Shown: positions 52,708 to 61,959 of the stretch, one piece after another | How positions within the stretch are numbered: position 1 is the stretch's first letter | Layout of the letters: each line of letters opens with the position of its first letter | Source: Acidobacteriota bacterium | Lineage (GTDB): Bacteria > Acidobacteriota > Holophagae > Thermotomaculales > Thermotomaculaceae | Direction: 5' to 3' | Length of the DNA stretch: 64,000 nt | NCBI GenBank assembly: GCA_013152385.1 | Contig: JAADGL010000047.1 | Span: 1 to 64,000, forward strand | Translations under genes and position numbers: made by a program | Notes under the pieces: generated by a model | Database searches by the model: none | What the model was told of the DNA's origin: nothing | What the model saw: the letters and a program-made list of their open reading frames with translations, nothing else

Positions 52708-54171
52708 ATGAGTTCGGGAAAGCGTATCGGGTTGTTTATGGGGCCGATTCTTTTTCTGTTGATCCTGTTGCTGCCGCGGCCGGCGGATTTTCCGGCAGAG
52801 GCACACAAGGTGGCGGCGGTTGCGGTTTTGATGGCGATTTGGTGGATTACGGAGGCAATCCCGATTCCCGCTACTTCGCTGTTGCCGCTGGTGTTGTTTC
52901 CACTGCTTTCTATTTCAAGTTCCAAGGTGGCGGCGGCACCTTATGCCAATCATTTGATTTTTCTGTTTCTCGGCGGTTTTCTCATTGCGGTGACGATGGA
53001 GCGCTGGGAGCTCCACCGCCGGGTGGCGTTGCAGACAATCCGAATGGTGGGTGTCAGCCCCGGACGGATTATTCTCGGTTTTATGATTGCCGCCGGTTTT
53101 TTGTCCATGTGGGTGAGCAATACCGCCACCACGGTGATGATGGTGCCCATCGGGATGGCGGTGGTGCAGAAAGCCCGTTCGGAAGGAGAGTCCGGTTCGT
53201 TCGGCACGGCATTGATGCTGGCCATCGCATTTGCCGCCACCATCGGCGGGATGGCAACGATTATCGGCACCCCGCCCAATACGGTGATGGTGGCAATGGT
53301 GGATAAAATATACGGCCAAACCATCACCTTTGCTCAATGGATGGCAGTAGGTGTGCCTATTGCGGTGATTATGATGGCAGCGTGCTGGATTATCCTGACC
53401 AGGTTTGTGTTTGAGATGAAGGGGGATATTGTTCCCGGGGGCCGTGAAATCATCATGACGGAGTTGGCTGAATTGGGCAAGATGAAAAAGGAAGAAAAGA
53501 TCATTCTTATTGTTGGTGTCCTTGCTGTTTTGTCATGGGTTTTTCATGGTTTTATTCATGTTCCGGAGCTGAAGTTTTTTGATGATGCTACAATTGCCAT
53601 GACAGCGGCGATGGCACTGTTTATTATTCCGTCGGATTTTAAGAAAGGTGTTTTTCTACTGGACTGGAAAACCGCATTGAAGGTGCCCTGGGGTGTGATT
53701 ATCCTGTTTGGCGGTGGCCTGTCGCTGGCGAACGGGTTTATTGTGTCGGGTTTGTCAAAGTATATCGCGTTGCAGTTTAACCGAATGGATGGAATCAGCC
53801 TTGCGGTTGTTGTAATTGTGGTGGTGATGGTTACGATTACATTAACGGAGATGACATCCAATACCGCTACAGCCACTTTGATGATTCCCATTGTGGGGAG
53901 TATGGCGGTGGCTTTGGGATTTCATCCTTTTGTCCTGATCCTCGCGGTGACCATATCTTCATCGCTGGCTTTCATGCTGCCGGTGGCTACGCCGCCAAAT
54001 GCGGTGGCATTCGGGAGCGGAGAGATTACCATTCCCCAGATGATCAAAGCCGGTATCTGGGTGGATGTGGTGGGAATTGTATTGACGATTCTTGTTGTTC
54101 TTTATGTGATGCCGCATTTCTGGGGAATTACAGCTTCCAGTGTTCCGGCCTGGGCAGCGGTACTGCATTAA
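52708..54171 (+). CDS. SLC13/DASS-type sodium:anion symporter
   Basis: This 487-residue membrane protein has about 11-12 hydrophobic segments and the two SNT motifs of the DASS family: SNTATTVMMVPIG and TSNTATATLMIPI, each followed by hydrophobic helices, and a GTPPNTV/ATPPNAV element near each. Such carriers move dicarboxylates, sulfate or other anions with Na+. The start at 52708 has AAGGAGG at the right distance; an earlier start would precede the ribosome site. It is monocistronic or leads into the next gene at 34 bases. Confidence 0.9.
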   Translation: MSSGKRIGLFMGPILFLLILLLPRPADFPAEAHKVAAVAVLMAIWWITEAIPIPATSLLPLVLFPLLSISSSKVAAAPYANHLIFLFLGGFLIAVTMERWELHRRVALQTIRMVGVSPGRIILGFMIAAGFLSMWVSNTATTVMMVPIGMAVVQKARSEGESGSFGTALMLAIAFAATIGGMATIIGTPPNTVMVAMVDKIYGQTITFAQWMAVGVPIAVIMMAACWIILTRFVFEMKGDIVPGGREIIMTELAELGKMKKEEKIILIVGVLAVLSWVFHGFIHVPELKFFDDATIAMTAAMALFIIPSDFKKGVFLLDWKTALKVPWGVIILFGGGLSLANGFIVSGLSKYIALQFNRMDGISLAVVVIVVVMVTITLTEMTSNTATATLMIPIVGSMAVALGFHPFVLILAVTISSSLAFMLPVATPPNAVAFGSGEITIPQMIKAGIWVDVVGIVLTILVVLYVMPHFWGITASSVPAWAAVLH

Positions 54172-54204
54172 CAGCCGGGTCTGAATGGGGGAAGGGAGGC
54201 GCGA

Positions 54205-56475
54205 ATGTGTTCTCTCTCAATGTTTAATGAAAAAAAAGGCGGGGTTCTGCCCGCCTTTTTTGCACTGGGCCTTTTTGCGCTGATTGTTCAGGTTGTACTT
54301 CTTCGGGAACTGATGGTGGTGACGTGGGGGAACGAACTTTCTTTTGGGATTGGTCTGGGGCAGTGGCTTGTGGGGGTCTGCGCCGGTGCGGCGGCAGGTT
54401 CCCGGCTGTCCGAAAAATTTTCCCGTCCGTTCCTTTCTTTTGTTGTCATGCTGCTTTTTGTTAATGTGCTTGCGGTTGCCGGAGTGTTGTGGATTCGCGG
54501 GATGCCGCTTTTTGCGGGTGTGATGCCGGGTATGGAAATGGCGTATGGCCGGGTTTTTCTGCTGGCTTTTCTGCCGTTTTTTCTTACAGGGTTTGTCGTC
54601 GGGGCTTCTTTTCCTGCCGCTGTTTCGGTTCAGTTGGCGGCTGTATTGCCGATGCCGGAAGATATTTCTCCTGCCAATGCGGTTTATATTGCGGAAGGAG
54701 CCGGGGCTTTCACAGGTTCCCTGCTTTTCACTTTTCTGTTGGCCGGTCGGGTTTCTACAATGGCGGCAATTGGATGGAGCGGCCTGATTCTGTTTTTTCT
54801 TTTGCTTTTCGTACTGAGAAAAGAACATTTTCTCAGGGGTGCTGCAGTGTTGTTGCTGCTGTTGAATGTTTCTCTTCTTCTCCTTCCGGGCCGGGTACTT
54901 TCCAATTGGTCACTTCGGCAAAGGTGGAAAGGGATTTCTACGGCAAAATGGATTGAATCCGTTGATTCCCGTTTTCAGAATATCGAAGTGGGGAAGCAGG
55001 GGGGGCGGTATCAGTTTTTTGAAGGGGGCCGGTTTTCTTTTTCTTTTCCCGGAGGGTCCGGAAAGCAGGTGCTGGCGGCTCACATAATGGTGCAGCATCC
55101 CGATCCGGGTCGGGTGCTGGTGCTGGGAACGGTTCTGGACGGACTGGGGACGGAACTGCTTCGATACCCGCTGACAAAACTGAATTCCGTAGTTTTGGAT
55201 GAGAAGGCGGCACAGCTGCTCCATCGTCTGAATCGCTCGGACTGGGAGCGGCTTGAAAGCGATTCCCGTTTTCATGAGATTATTGGAGATGGCAGGCATT
55301 TTGTCCGTTCACTGCCGAAATCCGGCGGGAGAGGCTACGATGTGGTGTATCTGAACCAGCCGGAACCGGTTTCCACACTGTTGAACCGTTATTACACAGT
55401 TGAGTTTTTCAGGGATGTTTCCCGGATTCTTGCACCAGGCGGAGTTTTTTCTTTGAAGATGGCATCTACCGTGAATTATACGGCAGGTGATCTGGGCCGT
55501 GCTGCCAGAACGTTGGTTGCCACTGTTCGGGCGGTTTTCCCTTTTGTGGTTATCAGTCCGGAATCTCCCCATCTGGTTTTTGCATCGGGAAACAGAAACA
55601 GTATCTCATCCGATCCAACGGTGCTGGCTGCCCGGTACCGCCGGTTTCATTTGAAACCGGCGGTGATGGCGCTGATGTTCCGTTCCCTCTACCCGCCGGA
55701 ACGTACCCGGGCACTGGCGGAGAAGATGGAAGGTGCAAAAGGCGGGATTTCCCTTAATTCCGATAATTTTCCCGTTTTAAGCCTGGAGTTTGCGCGCTTG
55801 ACAGGCTGGTACAGCGGCAGTCGGATTGCCGGTGTTCTGGGGCAGCTGCGGCAGGCACCCTGGTCTTGGGTTGTTTTATTACTTTTATTTTCGGCACTTT
55901 CCTTTGGGGTTGACGGGAAGCGCCGGGCATCTGCGTTGATTGTGGCGGGAGCGGTGGGGTTTTGTGCCATGTCGCTGGAATTGGTTGTGGTGTATGTTTT
56001 CCAGTCTGAGGTGGGGATGGTGTATGGCAAAGCGGGGCTTTTAATCGGACTTTTCATGACCGGCCTGCCGTTTGGCGCATGGTGCGGGAACAGGGGATTT
56101 CGGTGGTGCAGTGTATCGGAAAAACCAGAATTTCTGCTGCAGCTTGCGGTTGCGGCCATGATTTTTATGATTGCAGTATTTCTCCTGATTCAATGGGGCG
56201 GAGTGCGGCTTCCTGCGGGTGGATTTTATCTGCTGATGGCGGCAGACGGTTTTCTCACCGGGCTGGTTTTTCCCGCTTCCGTGGCTGTGGCAAAAGGCAG
56301 CGGTGGGGAACTGGTTTTTACAGCCGGCCTTGTGGATGCCCTGGATCATGGCGGCGGTGCGGTGGGAGCCGTACTGACCGGCGGTTTTTTGCTCCTTGTC
56401 CTCGGTGTACCGGTGACGCTTCTTTTTCTGATAGCGGTACTTGGCATTGCAATTCCGGGGAAGAAAAGAAATTAA
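54205..56475 (+). CDS. Spermidine-synthase-like membrane protein with a degenerate active site
   Basis: This 756-residue protein has about seven membrane helices, then a spermidine-synthase-like Rossmann domain (about 290-430), then about seven further helices. The nucleotide motif GGGDGG reads GTVLDGLG, with the Asp kept. The aminopropyl-transfer Asp segment, normally VDSTDP, reads LNQPEP (YDVVYLNQPEP), so Asp becomes Asn. It may bind a nucleotide-like ligand but is unlikely to transfer aminopropyl groups. Membrane-embedded relatives of this kind are common in acidobacteria and are of unknown role. Confidence 0.72.
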   Translation: MCSLSMFNEKKGGVLPAFFALGLFALIVQVVLLRELMVVTWGNELSFGIGLGQWLVGVCAGAAAGSRLSEKFSRPFLSFVVMLLFVNVLAVAGVLWIRGMPLFAGVMPGMEMAYGRVFLLAFLPFFLTGFVVGASFPAAVSVQLAAVLPMPEDISPANAVYIAEGAGAFTGSLLFTFLLAGRVSTMAAIGWSGLILFFLLLFVLRKEHFLRGAAVLLLLLNVSLLLLPGRVLSNWSLRQRWKGISTAKWIESVDSRFQNIEVGKQGGRYQFFEGGRFSFSFPGGSGKQVLAAHIMVQHPDPGRVLVLGTVLDGLGTELLRYPLTKLNSVVLDEKAAQLLHRLNRSDWERLESDSRFHEIIGDGRHFVRSLPKSGGRGYDVVYLNQPEPVSTLLNRYYTVEFFRDVSRILAPGGVFSLKMASTVNYTAGDLGRAARTLVATVRAVFPFVVISPESPHLVFASGNRNSISSDPTVLAARYRRFHLKPAVMALMFRSLYPPERTRALAEKMEGAKGGISLNSDNFPVLSLEFARLTGWYSGSRIAGVLGQLRQAPWSWVVLLLLFSALSFGVDGKRRASALIVAGAVGFCAMSLELVVVYVFQSEVGMVYGKAGLLIGLFMTGLPFGAWCGNRGFRWCSVSEKPEFLLQLAVAAMIFMIAVFLLIQWGGVRLPAGGFYLLMAADGFLTGLVFPASVAVAKGSGGELVFTAGLVDALDHGGGAVGAVLTGGFLLLVLGVPVTLLFLIAVLGIAIPGKKRN

Positions 56476-56633
56476 GTTCTCCGGGCCGGTGTTGAGCCGG
56501 AAAATTTTTTTGAGGCCGGTTGGAGGGAAAGGGAAATGGAAGACAGGGCCCGGCATGGAAGATTCTTTTCCTGTTGACGAAGAACTTGCAGACTGTCAGA
56601 ATATTATCAGAAAGGCCGGTAAAGGGGATAATG

Positions 56634-58229
56634 ATGAAGAAGCTTTTGATTTTCGTGTCAATCTTTCTGATTCCTGTGGCTGGAAGTACCGCTTTGGCGA
56701 AGACGCTGCAGACGGTTCCGGAACAGACGGATTATAAAAGCACATCTCATTTGAAGGATGTAATTTCTTTTTTCAGTGAACTTCAGGCAAGATATCCGAA
56801 TCAGGTGGTTCTCAGTTCCATCGGAACAACTTTTGAGGGCCGCAGAATTCCGCTGGTAATTCTCGGAAATCCTGTTGTAACGGTTCCGGGGCAGTCAAAA
56901 AAACCGGTGATTCTGTTTGTGGCCAATATCCACGCGGGGGAAGTTGAGGGCAAAGAAGCATTGCAGATGCTGGCACGGGATATGCTGAAAAACCGCCATC
57001 CAGCTTTGAAACGGTTCACTGTTTTGATGGTTCCGGTCTTCAATCCGGACGGAAATGAGAAAATCAGTCCGCTTCACCGTGTTTATCAACAGATAAAAAA
57101 CGGGGTCGGTGTCCGTACAAACGGGCTGAATATGGATTTGAACCGGGATTTCGTAAAACTGGAAAGCCCGGAAGACCGTGCGCTGGTGCGTCTGTTCGAC
57201 CGCTGGCTTCCCCTTGTTTATGTGGATTGTCATACCACGGACGGTTCTCACCATACGGAGCCCCTGACCTGGATTTGGGGCAGGAGTGCCAACGGAAGTG
57301 AGGCTGTGCACCGTTATATTTATGCGATTCTCCGCCCGTGGCTCAACCGGTATGCCTGGAAGAATTACAAAATTGCCGCGATTCCATACGGAAATTTTGA
57401 TGATGCCGCCCATCCGAAAAAGTGGGTACAGTTTCCGTCTGTGCTTATGGTGGGCGTGGACTATTTCGGTGTAAAGGGGGCATTTTCTTTTCTTGATGAA
57501 AATTATGCTTATGCGGATTTTTCCACCCGGATTCGGGCCTGTTACGCTTTTCTGGACAGCCTGCTTCACTTCACTCTTTCGCATCAGGACGAAATGACAG
57601 CACTGGTTCGCAGGTTCAGAAACCGCCCCGGTGTTGAGTTTCACTACAATGTTAAGGCAAAGGCATTTCCCGAAAAGGTTATCATCCATGGGTTTCGGGA
57701 ATACCGGAATAAAAACGGCCGGCGGGTGGTTACCGCAGAACGGGTGGACAAAAGATTGGATTTCATGGGCGATTTCAGTGGGGATGTGAAAAAATTTTCC
57801 GGTGCTTACGTATTTCCGGCGGGGATGAATGGGTTGAAAGAAAAACTGCGGCAGCACGGTATTCAGGTGTACACCGTCCTTTCTCCGTTTACTGCAAATT
57901 GCAGGATTTACCATTTTTCAAAGATTACATATAAAACACGCCCTTTTCAGGGGCATGTCATGATGGATACGGTGGAGGGGAAGTGGCGCAGTTCGGAAAA
58001 AACGATCCCCGCCGGCTGGTATGCCGTACCGTTGAATCGTTCCCAGCTCTTTCGTCAGTTGGCTGTTGCGGTGCTGGAACCCGAAAGCCGGGATGCCCTC
58101 TATCGCTACGGGTTCTGGTCCACCATGATTTATCCGTCGGAGTGGCGGGATGTTCCCGGGGATTATCCGGTTTACCGGATTGAAAAAAGCGGCGGAATGA
58201 AAATCAGGCTACTGAACAATGCAGAATGA
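56634..58229 (+). CDS. Secreted M14-family zinc carboxypeptidase
   Basis: This 531-residue exported protein has a signal peptide ending around TALA and an M14 peptidase domain. The zinc motif H-x-x-E is IHAGEVEG, with FNPDGNEK after it, an N-R pair in MDLNRDF, and the third His ligand in DCHTTDGSHH. M14 enzymes remove C-terminal residues from peptides or cut gamma-D-Glu links in peptidoglycan. The C-terminal 150 residues are unassigned. Its stop overlaps the LUD gene start by 11 bases. Confidence 0.82.
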   Translation: MKKLLIFVSIFLIPVAGSTALAKTLQTVPEQTDYKSTSHLKDVISFFSELQARYPNQVVLSSIGTTFEGRRIPLVILGNPVVTVPGQSKKPVILFVANIHAGEVEGKEALQMLARDMLKNRHPALKRFTVLMVPVFNPDGNEKISPLHRVYQQIKNGVGVRTNGLNMDLNRDFVKLESPEDRALVRLFDRWLPLVYVDCHTTDGSHHTEPLTWIWGRSANGSEAVHRYIYAILRPWLNRYAWKNYKIAAIPYGNFDDAAHPKKWVQFPSVLMVGVDYFGVKGAFSFLDENYAYADFSTRIRACYAFLDSLLHFTLSHQDEMTALVRRFRNRPGVEFHYNVKAKAFPEKVIIHGFREYRNKNGRRVVTAERVDKRLDFMGDFSGDVKKFSGAYVFPAGMNGLKEKLRQHGIQVYTVLSPFTANCRIYHFSKITYKTRPFQGHVMMDTVEGKWRSSEKTIPAGWYAVPLNRSQLFRQLAVAVLEPESRDALYRYGFWSTMIYPSEWRDVPGDYPVYRIEKSGGMKIRLLNNAE

Positions 58230-58833
58230 GAAACTGGCCGGGCTTGTCCGTCATTTTCACAGACGCGGTTTTCGGGATGTGGGCCTCTTTGAGACCCGTG
58301 AAGCGCTCCTGGCTGCTTTTAAGAAGGAATTGGAAAATGTGGTTTCTGTGGGGTTCGGCGGCTCGGTTACAACGCGGGAATTGGATCTCCCCGGCCTTGC
58401 ACGAGAACAGGGAAAAATCGTTTTTGACCATTGGGAGCCGGATGTTGACAAAGCTGCCATACGGAAAAAACAGCTTTCTTCCGATTTATTTGTGACAGCG
58501 GTAAATGCCGTTACGGAAGATGGAATTATTGTAAACGCGGATGGAATCGGAAACCGGGTGGCCGCATCTGTTTTCGGGCCGGAGAACATTCTGTTTATCG
58601 TGACTTCAAACAAGCTTTCCACAACCCTGCAGGAAGCTGTAAAACGGGTTCGTAATATTGCCACTCCGTTGAATGCCCGGCGTCTCGGCCTGTCGCCGCC
58701 ATGTGTGTCCGATATGCAATGTCACGGCTGTATCGGGGAAAAACGGGTGGACCGGGTTTTTGTAATTCACGAATACTGCCCTTCGGGCACAAGGTTTGTT
58801 ATCTTTATTCTGAATCAGTCAATGGGTTATTGA
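58219..58833 (+). CDS. LUD-domain protein (LutC/YkgG-like)
   Basis: This 204-residue protein is a single LUD domain. It has SVGFGGSVTTRELDLP, the VTAVNAVTEDGIIVNADGIGNRVAAS core, and a Cys-containing end PPCVSDMQCHGCIGEKRVDRVF. LutC proteins act with LutA and LutB in lactate oxidation, but no lutA or lutB is adjacent, so this solo copy has an unknown role. It overlaps the M14 peptidase gene by 11 bases. Confidence 0.85.
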   Translation: MQNEKLAGLVRHFHRRGFRDVGLFETREALLAAFKKELENVVSVGFGGSVTTRELDLPGLAREQGKIVFDHWEPDVDKAAIRKKQLSSDLFVTAVNAVTEDGIIVNADGIGNRVAASVFGPENILFIVTSNKLSTTLQEAVKRVRNIATPLNARRLGLSPPCVSDMQCHGCIGEKRVDRVFVIHEYCPSGTRFVIFILNQSMGY

Positions 58834-58859
58834 CTTTGACGGGCATACTCCGGTAGAAT
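58830..58859 (+). promoter_or_regulatory. Promoter directly upstream of the TPR gene, apparently leaderless
   Basis: TTGACT (58830-58835) and TAGAAT (58854-58859) are 18 bases apart. Transcription would start at about 58866, which is the A of the ATG, and no Shine-Dalgarno sequence is present, suggesting a leaderless message. Confidence 0.6.
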
Positions 58860-58865
58860 CAGTAT

Positions 58866-60737
58866 ATGGACAAAGCCGTACTGATCAAACGAATCAAACA
58901 AGCTGCCGATTTTTATAAGGAAGGGCGGGTATATGAAGCCCTTCGGCTGATTGCGCCGCTTCACAATCGGATTCAGCATGAGAAAGTGCAGAAACTGTAT
59001 AGGGTTTCCCGAAAAAAGGCTTTGGAAAACTTCAAGCATCTTCTGGATGAAAAGAGGTATTCACGAATTCTGGAACTGTATGAGGAGTTTCTATCCGGGC
59101 TGGATGACCCGGATTTTGAAATCCTTGTGGAAGCGGCAAGGGAAGAAAGCCGCAACCAGGAAGTTGTACATCTTGAAATTACCCCGGAGGATATTGACCC
59201 CGCACTCGAAGACCCGATTACCGAAGTGATTTCGGCATCCTGGGCAGCGGGAATAGCCAGCGATGACACTCAGTCGGAAATCCCCGTGGAGGAAGCAGAA
59301 GATTCAGAGTCCCCCCCTTCGGAGGAAGAACAGGTTTCCGTTGCCGAACCGACGGCTACAGACAATTTTGAAGAATTCGGGATGTCTGATGAAACAGATG
59401 TCAATGAACTGATTCAGCGTGGTGTTTCGCTCTATGAGGTGGGGGATGTGGAGAACGCGTTGAGAATCTGGCGAAACGGGCTGCATTTTGATCCGGACAA
59501 TGTGATTTTAAAAGAATATATCGCAAATGCCAGCCGGGAAGTTGAAAATGAATCTCCTGATGTGCCGGGCCCCTCAGGCGGAGTGGCGGCTTCTGCGGAG
59601 AGTGGGGAACCGGACCCGGCCGAGATCAGCCGGATAATTGCCATGGCTCGGGCAGGAGACGTGGATAAGGCACTAAATTCATTGAAGATTTTGGAACAGC
59701 ATTCCGGTCCTTCGCCTAAGATTGAAGAATCCAGGGAATACATTCAGGGCTTGTCCCGTCAGTATGGAATCAGTACCATCTCTGCGAAAGTAGAGGAGTT
59801 GCTTGCCGCTCACCGTTCGGCGGATGCGGTACGGATTCTGGAACAGCACCTTAAGGAGCATCCCGAGCATCTGGAATTGAAGGATTTACTGGAGACTGCC
59901 CGGAGAAGGATGTCAGACGAACCGCCGAATCTGGAATCTTCCCTTGAATTGGATTTTGATGCCAAAAATCTCGGTGCTTCCGCACCCCATGGAACTACGG
60001 CAGCTCCTGTTCCGCAGTTTTCTGCACCGCCGAGGAAAAAGGGCAAGCAGCAGGCTGTTGTGATGGTGAAAAGCAACAGACGGCTGGTTTCAATTGGTAT
60101 CGTTGCGGGAATTTTTCTTGTTTTGGGAATTGTTGCGTATTTTCTGATTCCCCAGATTAAGTTGCAGCAATTCTACAAGAACTTTAAGAAGCAGAATGCG
60201 GTCAAAACGGCTGTGAACCGCCCGGAAAGCGATCTTCAATTGAAACGGGAACGGGACTATCAGGCATCCACTCAGCGTGCAAAAGAGTTTTACAATGAAC
60301 ACCGCTACCTTTTTGCTTACTATCTCCTTCTTCATGCAGATTCCATTCACCCTTTGAAACCGGAAGACCGGCAGTTTTTAAACGCAGCCCGGAATGAAAT
60401 GCTGCGAAAAGTGAATGTTTCAAAGCTGAAGAGAAGGGCAAAGCGGGCTCTCTCCCGTGGAGACTATGCCAATGCAATTGATAGTATTTACACAATTCTG
60501 TCATCCAATCCGGATGATATCCAATATAAAAACCAATTGATTCGCCTTTATGTACAAGCCGGAATTGACAATGTCCGCAACAACAAACCCAATGATGCAA
60601 AACTGGATTTTGCCTTTGCGGAGATTCTGGATCCGGCAAATTCGACTTTGAAAAAACACATGATGGTTGTAAACCGGCTCTTGAGTGCGGAAATTGACCG
60701 TCATCAGGCAGATGAATGGTTTGTTTTCTTCCGCTGA
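58866..60737 (+). CDS. Membrane-anchored TPR-repeat protein
   Basis: This 623-residue protein has TPR-like helix pairs at about 1-85, 175-220 and 245-335, an acidic linker (EEAEDSESPPSEEEQ) at about 140-160, one membrane segment (about 405-425, SIGIVAGIFLVLGIVAYFLIP), and further TPR-like helices to the end. There is no catalytic domain. It may scaffold a complex at the inner membrane. It shares a message with the zinc-ribbon protein that starts 12 bases after its stop. No internal Shine-Dalgarno is near its ATG (see the promoter entry). Confidence 0.75.
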   Translation: MDKAVLIKRIKQAADFYKEGRVYEALRLIAPLHNRIQHEKVQKLYRVSRKKALENFKHLLDEKRYSRILELYEEFLSGLDDPDFEILVEAAREESRNQEVVHLEITPEDIDPALEDPITEVISASWAAGIASDDTQSEIPVEEAEDSESPPSEEEQVSVAEPTATDNFEEFGMSDETDVNELIQRGVSLYEVGDVENALRIWRNGLHFDPDNVILKEYIANASREVENESPDVPGPSGGVAASAESGEPDPAEISRIIAMARAGDVDKALNSLKILEQHSGPSPKIEESREYIQGLSRQYGISTISAKVEELLAAHRSADAVRILEQHLKEHPEHLELKDLLETARRRMSDEPPNLESSLELDFDAKNLGASAPHGTTAAPVPQFSAPPRKKGKQQAVVMVKSNRRLVSIGIVAGIFLVLGIVAYFLIPQIKLQQFYKNFKKQNAVKTAVNRPESDLQLKRERDYQASTQRAKEFYNEHRYLFAYYLLLHADSIHPLKPEDRQFLNAARNEMLRKVNVSKLKRRAKRALSRGDYANAIDSIYTILSSNPDDIQYKNQLIRLYVQAGIDNVRNNKPNDAKLDFAFAEILDPANSTLKKHMMVVNRLLSAEIDRHQADEWFVFFR

Positions 60738-60749
60738 GGAAAAGCTGAT

Positions 60750-61286
60750 ATGCCGGTGAAATGCAGATCCTGTGGCCATCTCAACAAAGATGAGGTGAAA
60801 AGTTGCGAACGCTGTGGCTGTGATCTTCGGTATTCTCTGCTTTTTGACACTGTTATTCGCAACCGTGGGGAAGAGTCGCAATTTCTGTTTCCTTTGAATG
60901 TCCCCGGAGAGGAAGAGGAGACGATTTTCCCGGAAACCGGGAACGATTTGGATACCGGTGAAACAATATTGCCAGAGAGCCGGCCCCATGTTGAGGAAAG
61001 TCCGGTATTTCGGCAGCGGAAAACCGGCTCTGCCCGACGAATCGGCACTGAACTTCAGGAAAATGCAGGCCAGTTGCTTGTGACATATACGGCTGAAGTC
61101 CTTCTGTTCATGATACTATTTCTGATTGTGTCTATGATTGCGCGGATCGCTGCTCCCGAATTCGTATTTCAAAACTGGAGGCTGGGTGTTGTGTCGCTGT
61201 TTTATTATGGATTTGCTACTGTTTCATCATGGTTTTTTGCCGGTCGGACTGCGGCCTCCTTTCTGCTTGCAGGGATAATTCACTGA
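60750..61286 (+). CDS. Zinc-ribbon protein with a truncated RDD-like membrane domain
   Basis: This 178-residue protein starts with one zinc ribbon (CRSCGHLNKDEVKSCERCG, Cys near residues 5, 8, 19 and 22), has an acidic linker, and ends in membrane segments whose last part, FYYGFATVSSWFFAGRTAASFLLAG, aligns with the conserved GRT-x-G-x-x-x-x-G segment of RDD domains. The stop follows directly, so the third RDD helix is missing. It is translated with the TPR protein gene. Its role is unknown. Confidence 0.65.
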   Translation: MPVKCRSCGHLNKDEVKSCERCGCDLRYSLLFDTVIRNRGEESQFLFPLNVPGEEEETIFPETGNDLDTGETILPESRPHVEESPVFRQRKTGSARRIGTELQENAGQLLVTYTAEVLLFMILFLIVSMIARIAAPEFVFQNWRLGVVSLFYYGFATVSSWFFAGRTAASFLLAGIIH

Positions 61287-61299
61287 ACCTTTTTTGAAT

Positions 61300-61328
61300 A
61301 AAAAAAACCCCCTCCAAAGGGAGGGGGT
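61300..61328 (-). terminator. Rho-independent terminator of the rplM-rpsI-rpsB-tsf unit
   Basis: On the minus strand ACCCCCTCC and GGAGGGGGT form a 9-base-pair stem with a 4-base loop, followed by a T run. It stops transcription after tsf, and also marks the end of the convergent zinc-ribbon gene. Confidence 0.85.
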
Positions 61329-61350
61329 GCTGTGAAAATGTAAGTTGGAG

Positions 61351-61947
61351 TTATTCTCCGATTTTGAAACGTGAGAACCGGTTGATTTGGATATTTTCGC
61401 CGATTTCGGCAATTTTTGATGAAATCAGCTGACCCACTGTCAAATCCGGATTTTTTACGAAAGGCTGTTCCATGAGGCAGTTTTCTTCGTAAAATTTCCC
61501 CATTTTACCCGCAACAATCTTTTCGACAATATTTTCGGGTTTTCCCTGAGAACGGATTTGATCCATGTAAATCTCTTTTTCTTTGGCCATTACTTCATCT
61601 GTCACATCTTCTTTCCGGACGAATCGGGGGTCACTGGCCGCCACGTGCATGGCAAGGTCTTTTACCAGCTCCTGAAACGCTTCGTTCCGTGCGACAAAAT
61701 CTGTTTCGCAGTTAACCTCAATCAATACACCCAGTTTTCCGTTGGAGTGGATATAACTTCCCACCAGGCCTTCAGCTGTTTTCCGGCCTGCTTTTTTGGA
61801 AGCGGCATTCAAGCCTTTTTTCCGCAACAGTGTTACGGCTCCTTCAATGTCTCCTCCGGTTTCCACCAGCGCTTTCTTGCATTCACCCATGCTGAGGCCG
61901 GTTTTTTCACGGAGTTCTTTTACCTGACTTGCAGTAATATTTGCCAT
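61351..61947 (-). CDS. tsf: Elongation factor Ts
   Basis: EF-Ts recycles EF-Tu by exchanging GDP for GTP. The 198-residue protein begins with the UBA-type domain ITASQVKELREKTGLSMGECKKALVETGGDIEGAV and has the core motif VEVNCETDFVARN as IEVNCETDFVARNEAF. This is the short form, with a single dimerisation subdomain, like those of Thermus and cyanobacteria. It follows rpsB by 12 bases. Confidence 0.97.
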   Translation of the reverse strand: MANITASQVKELREKTGLSMGECKKALVETGGDIEGAVTLLRKKGLNAASKKAGRKTAEGLVGSYIHSNGKLGVLIEVNCETDFVARNEAFQELVKDLAMHVAASDPRFVRKEDVTDEVMAKEKEIYMDQIRSQGKPENIVEKIVAGKMGKFYEENCLMEQPFVKNPDLTVGQLISSKIAEIGENIQINRFSRFKIGE

Positions 61948-61959
61948 TCCTACGTCTCC

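Noticed and set aside
52093-52806. A 237-residue minus-strand frame upstream of the glycosidase
   Set aside because: It overlaps the glycosidase signal peptide and the transporter start, has Arg/Lys/Pro-rich composition unlike its neighbours, and has no match to a known motif.
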